Assembly (NCBI RefSeq): GCF_034039665.1
Contig: NZ_CP120131.1
Coordinates: 2,348,499 to 2,412,498, forward strand
From: Mammaliicoccus sp. Dog046
Lineage (GTDB): Bacteria; Bacillota; Bacilli; Staphylococcales; Staphylococcaceae
Length of the DNA: 64,000 nucleotides
Direction: 5' to 3'
The notes under the pieces were generated by a model. The model saw nothing but the letters and a program-made list of their open reading frames with translations, ran no database searches and was not told where the DNA came from. This document shows positions 8,726 to 18,914 of this stretch, one piece after another. The stretch's first letter is position 1; each line of letters opens with the position of its first letter. The translations under genes and the position numbers were made by a program.

Positions 8726-9394
8726 ATGGAAGACGAAAGACAAGTATTAGTTATATTCCCCCATCCAGATGATGAAGCATTTGGTGTTTCAGGGACACTA
8801 AGTCAATTTGTTGACCGTGGCGTTCCTGTCACTTACGCTTGCTTAACTTTAGGTCAAATGGGACGTAACTTAGGAAATCCACCGTTTGCTACACGCGAAT
8901 CATTACCATTCATAAGGGAACGTGAACTTGATGAAGCGGCAGCAGCAATTGGCATTAAAGATTTAAGAAAAATGGGATACAGAGATAAAACACTCGAATT
9001 TGAACCTAAAGATAACTTAGATAATATGGTGAAATCTTTAATAGATGAATTAAATCCATCACTTATCATTTCATTCTACCCTGGTTATTCCGTTCATCCT
9101 GACCATGAAGCAACTGCAGATGCAGTAGTAAGAACAGTTGGTCGCATAGACGAAGCATCAAGACCTAAATTACATTTAGTTGCATTTAGCAACGATACGT
9201 TGAGTGATTTAGGAGAACCTGATATTAAAGTAGATATTAGAGGTTATGAAGATCGCAAGATGAAGGTCCTTCAAGCACACGCATCACAAACTGGACCAAT
9301 GTTACAAAATCTCGCTTCAAATACACAAGAGAGTGAAGCGGCTAAAGATATGTGGTTAAAAACAGAACATTTCTGGACATATCATATTGAATAG
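8726..9394 (+). CDS. bshB2: BshB2, bacillithiol biosynthesis deacetylase
   Basis: Zinc-dependent N-acetylglucosaminyl malate deacetylase of the LmbE/PIG-L family, making GlcN-malate for bacillithiol, the main low-mass thiol of staphylococci. The metal motif HPDDEAFG lies at about residues 13-20 and the second metal His is in GYSVHPDHEA. Length 222 residues. The AGAGGTG ribosome site supports the ATG at 8726. It is co-transcribed with the YojF gene and perhaps with folE2 downstream (18-base gap). Confidence 0.92.
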   Translation: MEDERQVLVIFPHPDDEAFGVSGTLSQFVDRGVPVTYACLTLGQMGRNLGNPPFATRESLPFIRERELDEAAAAIGIKDLRKMGYRDKTLEFEPKDNLDNMVKSLIDELNPSLIISFYPGYSVHPDHEATADAVVRTVGRIDEASRPKLHLVAFSNDTLSDLGEPDIKVDIRGYEDRKMKVLQAHASQTGPMLQNLASNTQESEAAKDMWLKTEHFWTYHIE

Positions 9395-9412
9395 ATAGTG
9401 GAGGCAATGTGA

Positions 9413-10291
9413 ATGACACAATTAGATTTATCAACACGTGAAGCGAGATGGAAGCATTTCGGTTCAGTAGACCCAATTAAAGGTAACAAACCTACTGAAA
9501 AAGAAAAAATGCCCGATTTACAAAGTTCTAAGAAAGACTTCCTTTTCGAAATTGAACATGTTGGTATTAAAAACTTAACTTATCCTGTCAAAATAGATCA
9601 TTTTCAAACTGTTGGTAACTTCGAATTTTCAACAAGTTTGAATCAAGATGAAAAAGGCATCAACATGAGCCGTATCATAGAAAGTGTTGAAAAACATTAT
9701 GATAACGGTGTCGAACTTGAATTTGATGCATTAACAACATTACTCAATACTTTACAAACAGTAATGTTACAAGACACTGCATCAGTTGATGTAACAGCTA
9801 AATGGTTCTTTAATCGTTATAGCCCAATTACACAACAAAAAGCTGTAGGTAACGCAGATGTTCGTTATATCCTTTCAGTTTCAGATGATAAAGTGACTAA
9901 AAAATCCTTAGGTATTAAAGTACCAGTGACGACATTATGTCCTTGCTCTAAAGAAATTAGTGAATACTCCGCACATAACCAACGTGGTATTATCACAGTA
10001 CTAATTGATTTAGATCCTGAAATTGACTTACCTAACAATTACAAAGAGATTGTATTAGATGGTATGGAAGCTAACGCAAGTTCAATGTTATATCCAATAT
10101 TGAAACGTACTGACGAAAAAGCAGTAACAGAAAAAGCATATGAAAACCCAAGATTTGTTGAAGATTTAATTAGATTAGTAGCTGCTGATTTAGTTGAACT
10201 CGATTGGGTTAACGGCTTTGAAATAGAATGTAGAAACGAAGAATCTATACATCAACACGACGCATTCGCACGATTGAACTATACAAAATAA
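9413..10291 (+). CDS. folE2: GTP cyclohydrolase FolE2 (type IB)
   Basis: Opens GTP to dihydroneopterin triphosphate, the first step of folate synthesis; FolE2 is the zinc-independent type. The 292-residue protein has the conserved active-site Cys in [11 protein letters not shown] (about residues 180-190) and the AHNQRG motif after it. GGAGG stands nine bases before the ATG. It closes a plus-strand run (YojF, bshB2, folE2) that ends at a strong terminator. Confidence 0.94.
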   Translation: MTQLDLSTREARWKHFGSVDPIKGNKPTEKEKMPDLQSSKKDFLFEIEHVGIKNLTYPVKIDHFQTVGNFEFSTSLNQDEKGINMSRIIESVEKHYDNGVELEFDALTTLLNTLQTVMLQDTASVDVTAKWFFNRYSPITQQKAVGNADVRYILSVSDDKVTKKSLGIKVPVTTLCPCSKEISEYSAHNQRGIITVLIDLDPEIDLPNNYKEIVLDGMEANASSMLYPILKRTDEKAVTEKAYENPRFVEDLIRLVAADLVELDWVNGFEIECRNEESIHQHDAFARLNYTK

Positions 10292-10296
10292 ATAAC

Positions 10297-10329
10297 AAAA
10301 GGCTGAGACACAATGTCTCAGCCTTTTGT
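10297..10329 (+). terminator. Terminator of folE2
   Basis: AAAAGGCTGAGACA and TGTCTCAGCCTTTT form a perfect stem with a very short loop. It is the clearest member of the GGCTGAGACA terminator family in the window. Confidence 0.9.
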
Positions 10330-10352
10330 TCGTATTGGGAGATTGGGAGAAA

Positions 10353-10494
10353 AGATATCGTGCGTTTCATACCTAATCGCACGATATCTCGTCTCTATCT
10401 CCAAACTCTTCGTGCGTTTCACATCTAATCGCACGATATCTCAGCACTATCCCTAAAGTCTTCGTGCGTTTCATATCCAATCGCACGATATCTC
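10353..10494. repeat. Second array of the 52-bp palindromic repeat, three units
   Basis: Units start with TCGTGCG at 10358, 10410 and 10462, again exactly 52 bases apart, each with CGCACGATATCTC as the right arm. The sequence is the same family as the array at 962-1470, here with GTTTCATA or GTTTCACA in the loop side. As in the first array, the first unit has an extended stem: AGATATCGTGCG (10353-10364) against CGCACGATATCT (10378-10389). It lies between the terminators of two convergent genes. Apart from the two terminators it is all that this gap of about 290 bases holds. Confidence 0.93.
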
Positions 10495-10526
10495 GATACT
10501 ATACTCCAACCACAATACTTAAAATT

Positions 10527-10574
10527 TAAAAAGAGCTGGAACAACATTCGAAAACGTTGTTCCAGCTCTATCTT
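10527..10574 (-). terminator. Terminator of the flavin reductase gene, possibly bidirectional
   Basis: AGAGCTGGAACAAC (10532-10545) pairs perfectly with GTTGTTCCAGCTCT (10556-10569) with a 10-base loop. On the minus strand a T-rich tract follows, consistent with ending the reductase transcript. Confidence 0.85.
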
Positions 10575-10577
10575 TTC

Positions 10578-11156
10578 TTACTGATTTACTTCTTCTGTTT
10601 CTATCCATGGATTATTTTGCATCAATTTCACAATTTGTTCTGAGAATAATTTAGCACGTAGTTTAATATCATCTACATCTATATAGTATGTGCCTTGCTC
10701 TGTTTTCGCAAAGTCAGCATCTTGTGTAGATATTTGTACAGGTACTGCAATTGCTAATAAGTTTCTCATAATAATTCTTAAATGTGATAATGGTTCTGTA
10801 CTTCTCATACCACCACTATTACAAATTAAGCCTACTGGTTTCATCTTAAATTGATCCATAGTGAGATGGTCTAATGCATTTTTCAATATACCAGAATAAG
10901 ATCCATGATAATTTGGTGTTCCAATTATAATAGCATCTGCTTCTTCTGCATAAGCTTTCAATTCATTAACGTTATTCTTAATACGTTCGTCATTCAAGTG
11001 TTGCCCGGACACGTCTAAATAAGGTATTGGCTTATCATATAAATCAAACAATGTCACTTCTGCACCTTGTTCTTCTAACGTTCCTCGAACAAATTGTGCA
11101 AGTGCATGTGTATGTGAATATTGTTTAGCGCTACCTACAATAAGTAATACTTTCAA
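10578..11156 (-). CDS. NADPH-dependent FMN reductase family protein
   Basis: A 192-residue flavodoxin-like oxidoreductase. The start (LKVLLIVGSAK...SHTHALA) is the FMN phosphate-binding loop, and GTPNYHGSYSGILKNALDH is the family's second flavin-binding motif near residue 80. Such proteins reduce FMN, quinones or azo dyes; the true substrate is unknown. The best ribosome site (GAGGTG) stands six bases before a TTG, so a TTG start at 11156 is preferred; a GTG at 11165 overlaps the site. Confidence 0.85.
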   Translation of the reverse strand: MKVLLIVGSAKQYSHTHALAQFVRGTLEEQGAEVTLFDLYDKPIPYLDVSGQHLNDERIKNNVNELKAYAEEADAIIIGTPNYHGSYSGILKNALDHLTMDQFKMKPVGLICNSGGMRSTEPLSHLRIIMRNLLAIAVPVQISTQDADFAKTEQGTYYIDVDDIKLRAKLFSEQIVKLMQNNPWIETEEVNQ

Positions 11157-11254
11157 TGCTGTCACCTCAATATTTTAATGATATTTATATCATTATAACA
11201 TACTAATAAACTATGAATTAAATTTTAACAAAAATCATTCTTTTGGCCGATAAA

Positions 11255-12124
11255 TTAACGATCGTAATCTTTCAAAGCATGAATAATCGCTTTACCTACA
11301 CCGCTTCGTTCATTAGTCTCTGTTACATAATCAGCGATTTCTTTCACTTCAGGTGCGCCATTTTCCATAGCTACTGCAAATCCTGCTTTTTCTAACATAG
11401 ACACATCATTTAAATTATCACCAATCGCCATTACATCTGACATTGGTATGTTTAATTGACTCGCAATTTCTTCTAATGCAATACCCTTCTGTGCATCAGA
11501 ATGTGTAATTTCAATATTACCTCGTGAAGAAGATGACACTGCTAAACTTTGTGATGCTGCTATTTCTGCTTTAGCTCTATCTAACTTAGTTAAATCACTT
11601 GAAAACGCTAAGATTTTCAAGATAATTTCACCCGGACGACTTCTAATTTCATCATAGCTATCAACAACTTTCAATGTTCCGTTATCAATTCTATTTTGAA
11701 TTGTCGCACGTATTTTTTTCACGTCTGCCTTTTGGCCAGCTTTTTCAGCGATATCAATATAAATACTTAAATCCTTCTCTGGATCTTCTGTGTAAATCCC
11801 AAAATTCGTATACACTTGATAATAAATATCCTCAGTTTCCAATACTCCCGTAATTTTATTGATTAAAGGACGTGTTAATTTAGAGGTATGAACGATATTA
11901 AATTCTTCGTCTCTTACTTCAGCACCATTTAAACAAATATATGGTAAAGTTAAATCTGTTTTTTCAATTGGTCCGTTTGCTTCGTAAAATGCTCTCCCGG
12001 TAGCAATAACAACGGTAATACCTTTCGATTGTGCATACTTGATAGCCTCATAGTTTTCATTTGAAACTTCATGTGCTGCATTTAATAAAGTACCATCCAT
12101 ATCTGTTGCGATTAACCTTATCAT
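11255..12124 (-). CDS. Cof-type HAD phosphatase
   Basis: A 289-residue haloacid-dehalogenase hydrolase of the Cof/YidA subfamily. Motif I is DMDGTLL near residues 8-14, a Thr motif lies in VIATGRA, and motif IV is GDNLNDVSMLEKAG near residue 236, the usual Cof signature; a C2B cap lies between. These enzymes dephosphorylate sugar phosphates or cofactors with loose specificity. An AAGGGG ribosome site precedes the ATG. Physiological substrate unknown. Confidence 0.88.
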   Translation of the reverse strand: MIRLIATDMDGTLLNAAHEVSNENYEAIKYAQSKGITVVIATGRAFYEANGPIEKTDLTLPYICLNGAEVRDEEFNIVHTSKLTRPLINKITGVLETEDIYYQVYTNFGIYTEDPEKDLSIYIDIAEKAGQKADVKKIRATIQNRIDNGTLKVVDSYDEIRSRPGEIILKILAFSSDLTKLDRAKAEIAASQSLAVSSSSRGNIEITHSDAQKGIALEEIASQLNIPMSDVMAIGDNLNDVSMLEKAGFAVAMENGAPEVKEIADYVTETNERSGVGKAIIHALKDYDR

Positions 12125-12183
12125 GAACGTAACCCCTTTTCTTTATATTCAACATAAATTTTAACAAATTACTGATATAATCT

Positions 12184-12708
<525 letters not shown>

Positions 12709-12734
12709 CTATTTTAACACCTGGAGAGATAAAA

Positions 12735-13349
12735 ATGAAAAAAACCTTTATAGCAATAGAAGGACCTATCGGCGTCGGTAAAAGCTCCTTAACTAAAAAG
12801 CTTGCAGAAGCTTTAAATTACACTGTAGAATTTGAAATTGTTGACGAAAATCCATACTTAAGTGATTTTTATGATGATGTTTCTAAATGGAGTTTCCAAA
12901 CTGAAATGTTCTTCTTATGTCATCGATATAAGCAATTAACAGATTTAGAAAATATTAATGGCATTGTCAGTGATTATCATATATTTAAAAATAAAATATT
13001 CGCTAAAAATACATTAAATGACACTGAATTTGATAAGTTTAGTAGAATTTACGATATCTTAACTGAAGATATTCGTATGCCTGACCAAATCATCTTTCTC
13101 GATGCAACTTTAGAAGTCCTTCAACAACGTATTGCTCATCGAAATAGATCTTATGAAACACAAATTGAAAATGATTACTTAGCACAACTCAGAACAGACT
13201 ATCACCATTTCTATGAAGAAGTTAAACACGAAATTGACGCAATTCAAATTGACACTTCTGATTTAGATTTCGTTAATAACACCGCAGATTATCAGCATGT
13301 ATTAAATTTATTACAACCATTGATTGGAGAGAAAAACCATGACAAATAA
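12735..13349 (+). CDS. Deoxynucleoside kinase, probably deoxyadenosine kinase
   Basis: Salvages deoxynucleosides by 5'-phosphorylation. The 204-residue protein has a P-loop GPIGVGKSS at residues 10-18 and a DENPYL substrate-site motif near residue 39. Where most family members have an (E/D)RS motif it has SDYHIFK, a variant I associate with the deoxyadenosine-kinase branch. GGAGAG stands before the ATG. The stop overlaps the next kinase gene by 11 bases, as in other staphylococci and bacilli with a dAK/dGK pair. Exact nucleoside preference is inferred. Confidence 0.88.
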   Translation: MKKTFIAIEGPIGVGKSSLTKKLAEALNYTVEFEIVDENPYLSDFYDDVSKWSFQTEMFFLCHRYKQLTDLENINGIVSDYHIFKNKIFAKNTLNDTEFDKFSRIYDILTEDIRMPDQIIFLDATLEVLQQRIAHRNRSYETQIENDYLAQLRTDYHHFYEEVKHEIDAIQIDTSDLDFVNNTADYQHVLNLLQPLIGEKNHDK

Positions 13350-14007
13350 AGTCATTCCAAGTGATGCAATCATCACAATTGCAGGAACTGTTGGTGTTGG
13401 TAAATCATCATTAACACAAGCTTTGAGCGAACGTCTCAACTTTAAAACATCTTTTGAAAAAGTAGATAACAATCCTTATTTAGAAAAATTCTATAACGAT
13501 TTCGAACGTTGGAGTTTTCACTTACAAATATACTTTTTAGCAGAAAGATTTAAAGAACAAAAGAGAATGTTCGAATACGGTGGTGGTTTCATACAAGACC
13601 GTTCAATCTATGAAGATGTTGATATCTTTGCTAAAATGCACGAAGAACAAGGCACAATGACTAAAGAAGATTATGCAACATATAAAGATTTATTTGAAGC
13701 AATGGTCATGACACCATACTTCCCTAAACCAGATGCACTCATCTATTTAGAATGTAACTATGATGATGTGATACAAAGAATCCAAAGACGCGGACGTCAA
13801 ATGGAAATAGAGACTGATGAAGCATATTGGAAGAAACTATTCGCACGCTATGACAACTGGATTAATAACTTCACAGAATGTCCAGTTATTCGTGTAAACA
13901 TCAATGACTATGACTTGTACGATGATCCAGATTCAATCAATCACATTATTGATAAAATCGCACACGTCATTGAAACACACCGTTCAATAGATACAAGAGT
14001 AAAATAA
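13339..14007 (+). CDS. Deoxynucleoside kinase, probably deoxyguanosine kinase
   Basis: Partner of the preceding kinase. It has 222 residues, a P-loop GTVGVGKSS at 16-24, NNPYL near 45 and the canonical DRS motif at Asp87-Arg88-Ser89 (QDRSIYEDV). A lid segment with RRGRQME lies near residue 155. The ATG lies inside the end of the upstream gene, preceded by GGAGAG, so translation is probably coupled. The assignment of deoxyguanosine to this copy follows the usual naming of the pair and is not proven by sequence. Confidence 0.88.
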   Translation: MTNKVIPSDAIITIAGTVGVGKSSLTQALSERLNFKTSFEKVDNNPYLEKFYNDFERWSFHLQIYFLAERFKEQKRMFEYGGGFIQDRSIYEDVDIFAKMHEEQGTMTKEDYATYKDLFEAMVMTPYFPKPDALIYLECNYDDVIQRIQRRGRQMEIETDEAYWKKLFARYDNWINNFTECPVIRVNINDYDLYDDPDSINHIIDKIAHVIETHRSIDTRVK

Positions 14008-14014
14008 TTTAACT

Positions 14015-14069
14015 AAAAATAGCTAAGATACAATCAGAATTACTAGATTGCATCTTAGCTATTTTTTTA
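14015..14069 (+). terminator. Terminator of the deoxynucleoside kinase operon
   Basis: AAATAGCTAAGAT-CAATC pairs with GATTG-ATCTTAGCTATTT and is followed by T's. It ends the two-gene kinase operon. Confidence 0.85.
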
Positions 14070-14117
14070 TTCTTCATTGATGAATTATTTGATAAAAAGG
14101 AAGATTAATATTATACC

Positions 14118-14209
14118 GATTTTGTAACGTGCTGACGCCTGAGGGAATAGTATGCGTGAGAGACTACAGGCTCGAACCATACCCTAGACAAGCATGCACG
14201 AACAAAATC
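14118..14209. other. Uncharacterised folded intergenic element
   Basis: A roughly 92-base segment closed by perfect inverted ends GATTTTGT (14118-14125) and ACAAAATC (14202-14209). Inside, CGTGC faces GCACG and GGGAATAGTATG faces CATACCC, so the whole piece can fold into one long imperfect hairpin with a GAGAGACTACAGGCTCG apex. It is more GC-rich than its surroundings and lies between the terminators of two convergent genes, in a gap of about 290 bases with no open frame. It could be a small RNA, a non-autonomous repeat or a relic. I cannot tell which. Confidence 0.5.
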
Positions 14210-14222
14210 GTAGATTGAATAA

Positions 14223-14276
14223 TAAAAACAACTCATTTCATACTGAATCTATCAGCGTAATGAGTTGTTTTTTATT
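14223..14276. terminator. Bidirectional terminator before the HAD phosphatase gene end
   Basis: AAAACAACTCATT pairs with AATGAGTTGTTTT, flanked by A and T runs, so it can act in both directions. It probably serves the convergent HAD gene on minus. Confidence 0.75.
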
Positions 14277-14301
14277 TTGAGTAAGGTTTCAAGCTTTTTT
14301 A

Positions 14302-15012
14302 TTATCCATTCCACTCAGCTTCATTTTTATAAAATGAATAAATATCATCATAAATATAATCCGCTTCTGCTAAATCTTCTTTATTTCCAGTTCCACTGAG
14401 CACACCAACTACAACTTTGAAGTGTGCATTTTTCCCCATTTGAATATCTGTTGGTGTATCTCCTATAATCGCAATTTCCTCTGGTGATACATTCCATTTC
14501 TCATAAAAATCTTCTACCATTTTAGGGTTCGGTTTTTGATATCCATTGATAGATGCAGTAATTTTTTCATCTATCAAATGCGCTACGTCAGCGTCTTTTA
14601 TAAATCTTTCTGTACCATCTATATCATCACTTGTGATAATCGCGATGTTGTAGCCTTTTTCTTTAAAAGTAGTTAGTGTTTCTTTCATCTTATCTACGAC
14701 TACTGTTTCTGGTTGATATTCCTCCACGAGATCTTTACTTAACGTCACTGTCCACGTTTCAATTTCATCTGATGCTGCATGTGGTGCATATTGTTGAAAT
14801 ACACGTGCGACGTCTGATAATGTCCCTGAAGCAAGAATGCCACTTGAAAGAAATGTTCCTTGTTCATATCCTAATTCTTCTTGTAATGTTTTTTTATCTT
14901 CGATGTGATATTTTTCCACAAAACGATCTATCATGACTAAAGAAATCTCTGACCACGTTTCATCAAATTTAATTAATGTTCCATCTTTATCAAATAATAA
15001 CCATTTAATCAT
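14302..15012 (-). CDS. HAD-family hydrolase, phosphoglycolate-phosphatase-like
   Basis: A 236-residue HAD hydrolase with motif I FDKDGTLI (about residues 7-14), Thr/Ser motif ITSDD near 126, Lys motif GYQKPNP near 157, and motif IV IGDTPTDIQMG near 178-188. A helical C1 cap lies between the first two, as in Gph/PGMB types. The substrate is not determined by sequence. A GGAGAG ribosome site precedes the ATG; ilvE ends about 95 bases upstream on the same strand with a terminator between. Confidence 0.87.
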   Translation of the reverse strand: MIKWLLFDKDGTLIKFDETWSEISLVMIDRFVEKYHIEDKKTLQEELGYEQGTFLSSGILASGTLSDVARVFQQYAPHAASDEIETWTVTLSKDLVEEYQPETVVVDKMKETLTTFKEKGYNIAIITSDDIDGTERFIKDADVAHLIDEKITASINGYQKPNPKMVEDFYEKWNVSPEEIAIIGDTPTDIQMGKNAHFKVVVGVLSGTGNKEDLAEADYIYDDIYSFYKNEAEWNG

Positions 15013-15030
15013 TGTTCGTCTCTCCTATTT

Positions 15031-15070
15031 TACAAAATAAAGCTGGGGCATTGTTCAATGTCCCAGCTTT
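15031..15070 (-). terminator. Terminator of ilvE
   Basis: AAAGCTGGG-CATTG pairs with CAATGTCCCAGCTTT; on minus a T-rich stretch follows. The stem is of the GCTGGGACA type common in staphylococci. Confidence 0.8.
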
Positions 15071-15106
15071 CAAATGTTTATTCTCAATTTATAACCAAAT
15101 CCATCT

Positions 15107-16198
15107 TTATACTTCGATGTGACTTTCACTACCTACGACAACTCTCCAACCATGTTTATCTTCTTTCTTACCAGTTTGGATCGCTGTATATTCTTCAAAT
15201 AATTCTTTAGTGACTGGACCGATATCATTATTATTAATCGTAATTTCAACTTCTTCATATTTTAAGAAGCCTACTGGAGAAATAACCGCTGCCGTACCTG
15301 TACCAAAGATTTCAGTTAAGCGTCCATCTTGATGTGCATTGATAATATCATCAATAGATAAACGTTTCTCTTCTGTTTCATAGCCAAGTTCAGTCGCTAA
15401 CTCAAGGACTGTCTTACGTGTGATCCCTGGTAAGATACTACCATTTAGTTCTGGCGTAACAACTTTACCATCGATAACGAAGAAGATATTCATACTACCT
15501 ACTTCTTCGATATACTTTTGTTCAACACCGTCTAACCACAATACTTGGTCAAAACCTAACTCGTTGGCACGTGTTTGTGCGATTAAACTTGCCGCATAGT
15601 TCCCACCACATTTAGCAAATCCTACGCCACCTCTTACCGCACGTACATATTCATCTTCAACGTAAATGCTTGTTGGTTTCATTTGTTCGTCACCATAATA
15701 TGCGCCTACTGGAGAAAGAATCACTAGGAATTCATAATCTGTTGAAGAACGTACACCTAAATATGGTTCAGTCGCATAAACAAATGGTCTTACATATAAT
15801 GATTGACCTTCGCCACTTGGAATCCACTCACGTTCTAAATCAATCAGTTGAATTAAACCGTCTAATACTTTCGCTTCATCGATTTGTGGCATTTCAAGTC
15901 TTTTCAAAGATAAATTAATTCGTTCGAAATTTTGATCAGGTCTAAATAATGTAACGTCGTCTCCATCTTTATATGCTTTCATACCTTCGAATACCGTTTG
16001 CCCGTAATGCAATCCCTGTGCACTTGGTGATAATGTAATTGGCCCGTATGGAATAATTTTTGGCTCTGACCAGCCTTCACCCTGTTTATATGACATAGAT
16101 AGCATATAATCAGTGAAAATTTCGCCAAACACTAAATTTTGAAAGTCCGGTTTTTCTTTGAGCTGGTCACGCTTTTCTACGTAAAATGTTTCTGACAT
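15107..16198 (-). CDS. ilvE: Branched-chain amino acid aminotransferase
   Basis: PLP enzyme of fold type IV that transaminates Leu, Ile and Val with 2-oxoglutarate. It has 363 residues; the PLP Lys is in [14 protein letters not shown] (Lys196), and [10 protein letters not shown] and [11 protein letters not shown] are the family's cofactor and phosphate motifs. An AGGAGG ribosome site precedes the ATG. It is separated from the tdh-like gene by about 107 bases and has its own terminator. Besides synthesis it supplies branched-chain fatty acid precursors in staphylococci. Confidence 0.95.
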   Translation of the reverse strand: MSETFYVEKRDQLKEKPDFQNLVFGEIFTDYMLSMSYKQGEGWSEPKIIPYGPITLSPSAQGLHYGQTVFEGMKAYKDGDDVTLFRPDQNFERINLSLKRLEMPQIDEAKVLDGLIQLIDLEREWIPSGEGQSLYVRPFVYATEPYLGVRSSTDYEFLVILSPVGAYYGDEQMKPTSIYVEDEYVRAVRGGVGFAKCGGNYAASLIAQTRANELGFDQVLWLDGVEQKYIEEVGSMNIFFVIDGKVVTPELNGSILPGITRKTVLELATELGYETEEKRLSIDDIINAHQDGRLTEIFGTGTAAVISPVGFLKYEEVEITINNNDIGPVTKELFEEYTAIQTGKKEDKHGWRVVVGSESHIEV

Positions 16199-16305
16199 AA
16201 TGATTCCTCCTAGGCTAATTAATAATTAATGTTAACTAGTATAACAGGCATAGAGACGTTATTCAATGAATTTTTGGAAAATTTAAAAAATACATATTAT
16301 CAACA

Positions 16306-17268
16306 TTATTTTGTTGCTATATTGTCTTTTTCTTTAATCGCTTTCAGCATTAATTTTGTCATACTGTCTAAATCATATTTAGGGTTAAAGCCCCATTCTT
16401 CTTTTGCACAAGTCGCGTCAATAGAATTTGGCCAGCTATCTGCAATAGCTTGTCTTTCTGGATCTACGTCATATCCAAGTTCAAACTCAGGAAGCACTTT
16501 TTGAATTGAAGCTTTAACTAATTCCGGATCAACACTCATAGCAGTAACATTGTAAGCATTACGATTAATCAGTTGTTTACCATCCGCTTCCATCAATTGA
16601 ATGATTGCATCGATAGCGTCATCCATAAACATCATATCCATAAATGTATCTTTAGCAATATAGCTATCATATCTACCTTCACGAATCGCTTTAAAGTATA
16701 TTTCAACCGCATAATCCGTTGTTCCGCCACCTGGCTCTTTTACATATGAAATTAAACCCGGGAATCTCATGCTTCTCGTATCAACATTAAATTTGGTGTA
16801 ATAGTAATCACATAGTAATTCTCCAGCAACTTTATTTACACCATACATAGAAGTTGGTCTTTGAATTGTTACTTGTGGTGTCATATCTTTAGGTGTATTT
16901 GGCCCGAATGCACCAATTGAACTTGGCGTGAAGAATTGTAAGTCAAATTCACGCGCTACTTCAAGCGCATTTACTAAACCACCCATATTCAAATTCCAAG
17001 CAAATAGTGGATTTTTTTCTGCAGTAGCTGAAAGTAAAGCTGCCATATGCATTAATGTATCTGCTTTAAATGTTTGTACTAATTCGAATAATTTATCTTT
17101 ATCTGTTACGTCCAAAATTTCAAAAGGTCCATTATTAATTACGCTATCCGCTTCAGGTTCACGAATATCCGTTGCTAATACATTCTCATTACCATATTTC
17201 TCTCTTAATTTTAAAACCAATTCTGTCCCGATTTGCCCTAATGCGCCAGTGATAATAATTTTTTTCAT
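16306..17268 (-). CDS. NAD-dependent epimerase-family protein, probable L-threonine 3-dehydrogenase (SDR type)
   Basis: A 320-residue extended short-chain dehydrogenase. The NAD motif is GALGQIG (residues 8-14) and the catalytic Tyr-X3-Lys is MYGVNK (Tyr142, Lys146). The [11 protein letters not shown] and [11 protein letters not shown] motifs match SDR-type threonine dehydrogenases. Its upstream neighbour kbl makes the same pathway, threonine to glycine and acetyl-CoA, which strengthens the call. AGGAGG precedes the ATG. A generic epimerase remains possible. Confidence 0.82.
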   Translation of the reverse strand: MKKIIITGALGQIGTELVLKLREKYGNENVLATDIREPEADSVINNGPFEILDVTDKDKLFELVQTFKADTLMHMAALLSATAEKNPLFAWNLNMGGLVNALEVAREFDLQFFTPSSIGAFGPNTPKDMTPQVTIQRPTSMYGVNKVAGELLCDYYYTKFNVDTRSMRFPGLISYVKEPGGGTTDYAVEIYFKAIREGRYDSYIAKDTFMDMMFMDDAIDAIIQLMEADGKQLINRNAYNVTAMSVDPELVKASIQKVLPEFELGYDVDPERQAIADSWPNSIDATCAKEEWGFNPKYDLDSMTKLMLKAIKEKDNIATK

Positions 17269-17483
17269 TTATAAAATCCTCCTGTATAGTCGAAATGTTC
17301 ATTTGTATTTTTGAGGAATACAAAAAGCGCTTTCTTCCTCACTATTCTACTATAAATCACCTATTTTGTATACTTCAGAAGAACACAAATGCATTAAAAT
17401 CGTTACTTTATACAACAGAAATAATGTAGAAAATGTTATATATTAATGCGCACTAGCAATACGCCTGCGGAAAATCATGTGCA

Positions 17484-17526
17484 TAAAAAATAGGCTGAGA
17501 CATAATATAATGTCTCAACCTATTTT
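17484..17526 (-). terminator. Terminator of kbl in a 300-base gap
   Basis: AAAATAGG-TGAGACA pairs with TGTCTCA-CCTATTTT around TAATATAA. It ends kbl on the minus strand. The rest of the gap to the tdh-like gene (17269-17483) holds AT-rich DNA, presumably the tdh-like promoter. A small imperfect hairpin near 17,446-17,485 (ATGCGCAC against GTGCAT) contains ACGCCTG, faintly like the element at 14.1 kb. No gene is seen there. Confidence 0.82.
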
Positions 17527-17572
17527 AGTATCTTGTCTGTAGATAACTGAGCGGGACTACGAAATCTAATTT

Positions 17573-18760
17573 TTATATTAATCCTAGTTCTTTACCGATT
17601 TTCGCATATGTTTCAATTGCTTCGTCTAATTGTTCTTTTGTATGTGCAGCTGTTGGCATATTTCTAACGCGTCCTGTTCCTCTTGGTACTGTTGGGAATA
17701 CGATTGCTTTAGCATACACGCCTTCATCCATTAGTCGTTTACTAAATGTTTGTGCTTGTTTTTCTTCACCAATGATAACTGGTGTGATTGGTGTTTCTGA
17801 ATGACCAATATCGAAACCTTTTCCTTTTAGACCTTCTTTTAAATAATTAGCATTATCCCATAATTTATCATGTAATTCAGTTGAAGCCATTAATTTCTTC
17901 ACTGATTCTGTGATAGCTTTAGTATCTCCAGGCGCTAATGAAGTTGAGAATAAGAATGGTCTTGAAGCGACTTTTAACCAATCGATTAAATCTTTAGTTC
18001 CTGCAACATAACCACCGACAACGCCAATTGCTTTTGAAAGTGTACCGATTTGGAAGTCGATTTTATCTTGTAAACCAAAGTGTTTAACAGTTCCTGCACC
18101 TTTACCCATTACACCTGATCCATGTGCATCATCAACGTAAGTAATTAATCCAAATTCTTCAGCGATTTCAACGATTTCAGGTAATTTAGCAACATCGCCA
18201 TCCATTGAAAATACACCATCTGTAATGTACATTACTTTATTGTATTGTCCTGATTCAACTGCTTCTTTCGCTTTAGCTCTTAAATCTTCCATATCTGAAT
18301 GATTAACGCGAATGATTTTTGCTTTTGATAAACGACAACCGTCAATGATTGACGCATGATTCAATTCATCTGATAAAATTGCATCATTTTTATTCATTAC
18401 AGCTGAAATTGCTGCCATATTACAGTTAAAACCTGATTGATATGCAATTGCACTTTCAGTTCCTTTAAATTGTGCTAATGTTTCTTCTAATTCTCTGTGT
18501 AAATCAAGCGTACCATTTATTGTACGTACTGCCCCTGCACCAACACCATGCGTGTCGATTGCATTTTTTGCAGCGTTCTTAAGGTCTTCATCTGTTGCTA
18601 AACCTAAATAGTTATTTGATGATAAATTGATATAATTCTTACCATTGATAGTGATTTCCGCACCATTCGCCCCTTCAACGATATCAATCTCATTGTACAA
18701 CCCGTTATCTTTTAAATCGTTTAAATTTGTTTCTAAAAATGCATCTAATGTTTGTACCAT
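17573..18760 (-). CDS. kbl: 2-amino-3-ketobutyrate CoA ligase (glycine C-acetyltransferase)
   Basis: Splits 2-amino-3-oxobutyrate with CoA into glycine and acetyl-CoA, the second step of threonine breakdown. An alpha-oxoamine synthase of 395 residues, the S. aureus length. It shows NNYLGLA near 49-55, DDAHGSG at 210-216 and the PLP Lys in GTLSKAIG (Lys243). The ATG at 18760 is chosen for the AAAGGAGA ribosome site just upstream; the longest frame runs 12 codons further. It is divergent from the M20 hydrolase cluster. Confidence 0.95.
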   Translation of the reverse strand: MVQTLDAFLETNLNDLKDNGLYNEIDIVEGANGAEITINGKNYINLSSNNYLGLATDEDLKNAAKNAIDTHGVGAGAVRTINGTLDLHRELEETLAQFKGTESAIAYQSGFNCNMAAISAVMNKNDAILSDELNHASIIDGCRLSKAKIIRVNHSDMEDLRAKAKEAVESGQYNKVMYITDGVFSMDGDVAKLPEIVEIAEEFGLITYVDDAHGSGVMGKGAGTVKHFGLQDKIDFQIGTLSKAIGVVGGYVAGTKDLIDWLKVASRPFLFSTSLAPGDTKAITESVKKLMASTELHDKLWDNANYLKEGLKGKGFDIGHSETPITPVIIGEEKQAQTFSKRLMDEGVYAKAIVFPTVPRGTGRVRNMPTAAHTKEQLDEAIETYAKIGKELGLI

Positions 18761-18914
18761 TTGAACTATCTCCTTTAGCACGTTTTTATTTATCATAACA
18801 CATCAAAATCAAACAATTAAGCGTTATCATAGGAATTTGAATTGTTTAAATTTTCTATAAATTTTGCTACAATTATCATAATCTATTGTGAAAGAACTGA
18901 AAGAAGGTTAATAA

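Noticed and set aside
962-10494. Staphylococcal STAR-type repeat
   Set aside because: The known STAR core (TGTTGNGGCCC) is not present; the arrays have a different core.
12735-13349. Broken deoxynucleoside kinase, because the (E/D)RS motif is replaced by SDYHIFK
   Set aside because: The frame is open, the P-loop is intact and the partner kinase has the normal motif; a known branch variant is more likely than decay.
14676-14936. 86-codon plus-strand frame
   Set aside because: It is antisense to the HAD phosphatase gene and low in complexity; no ribosome site.
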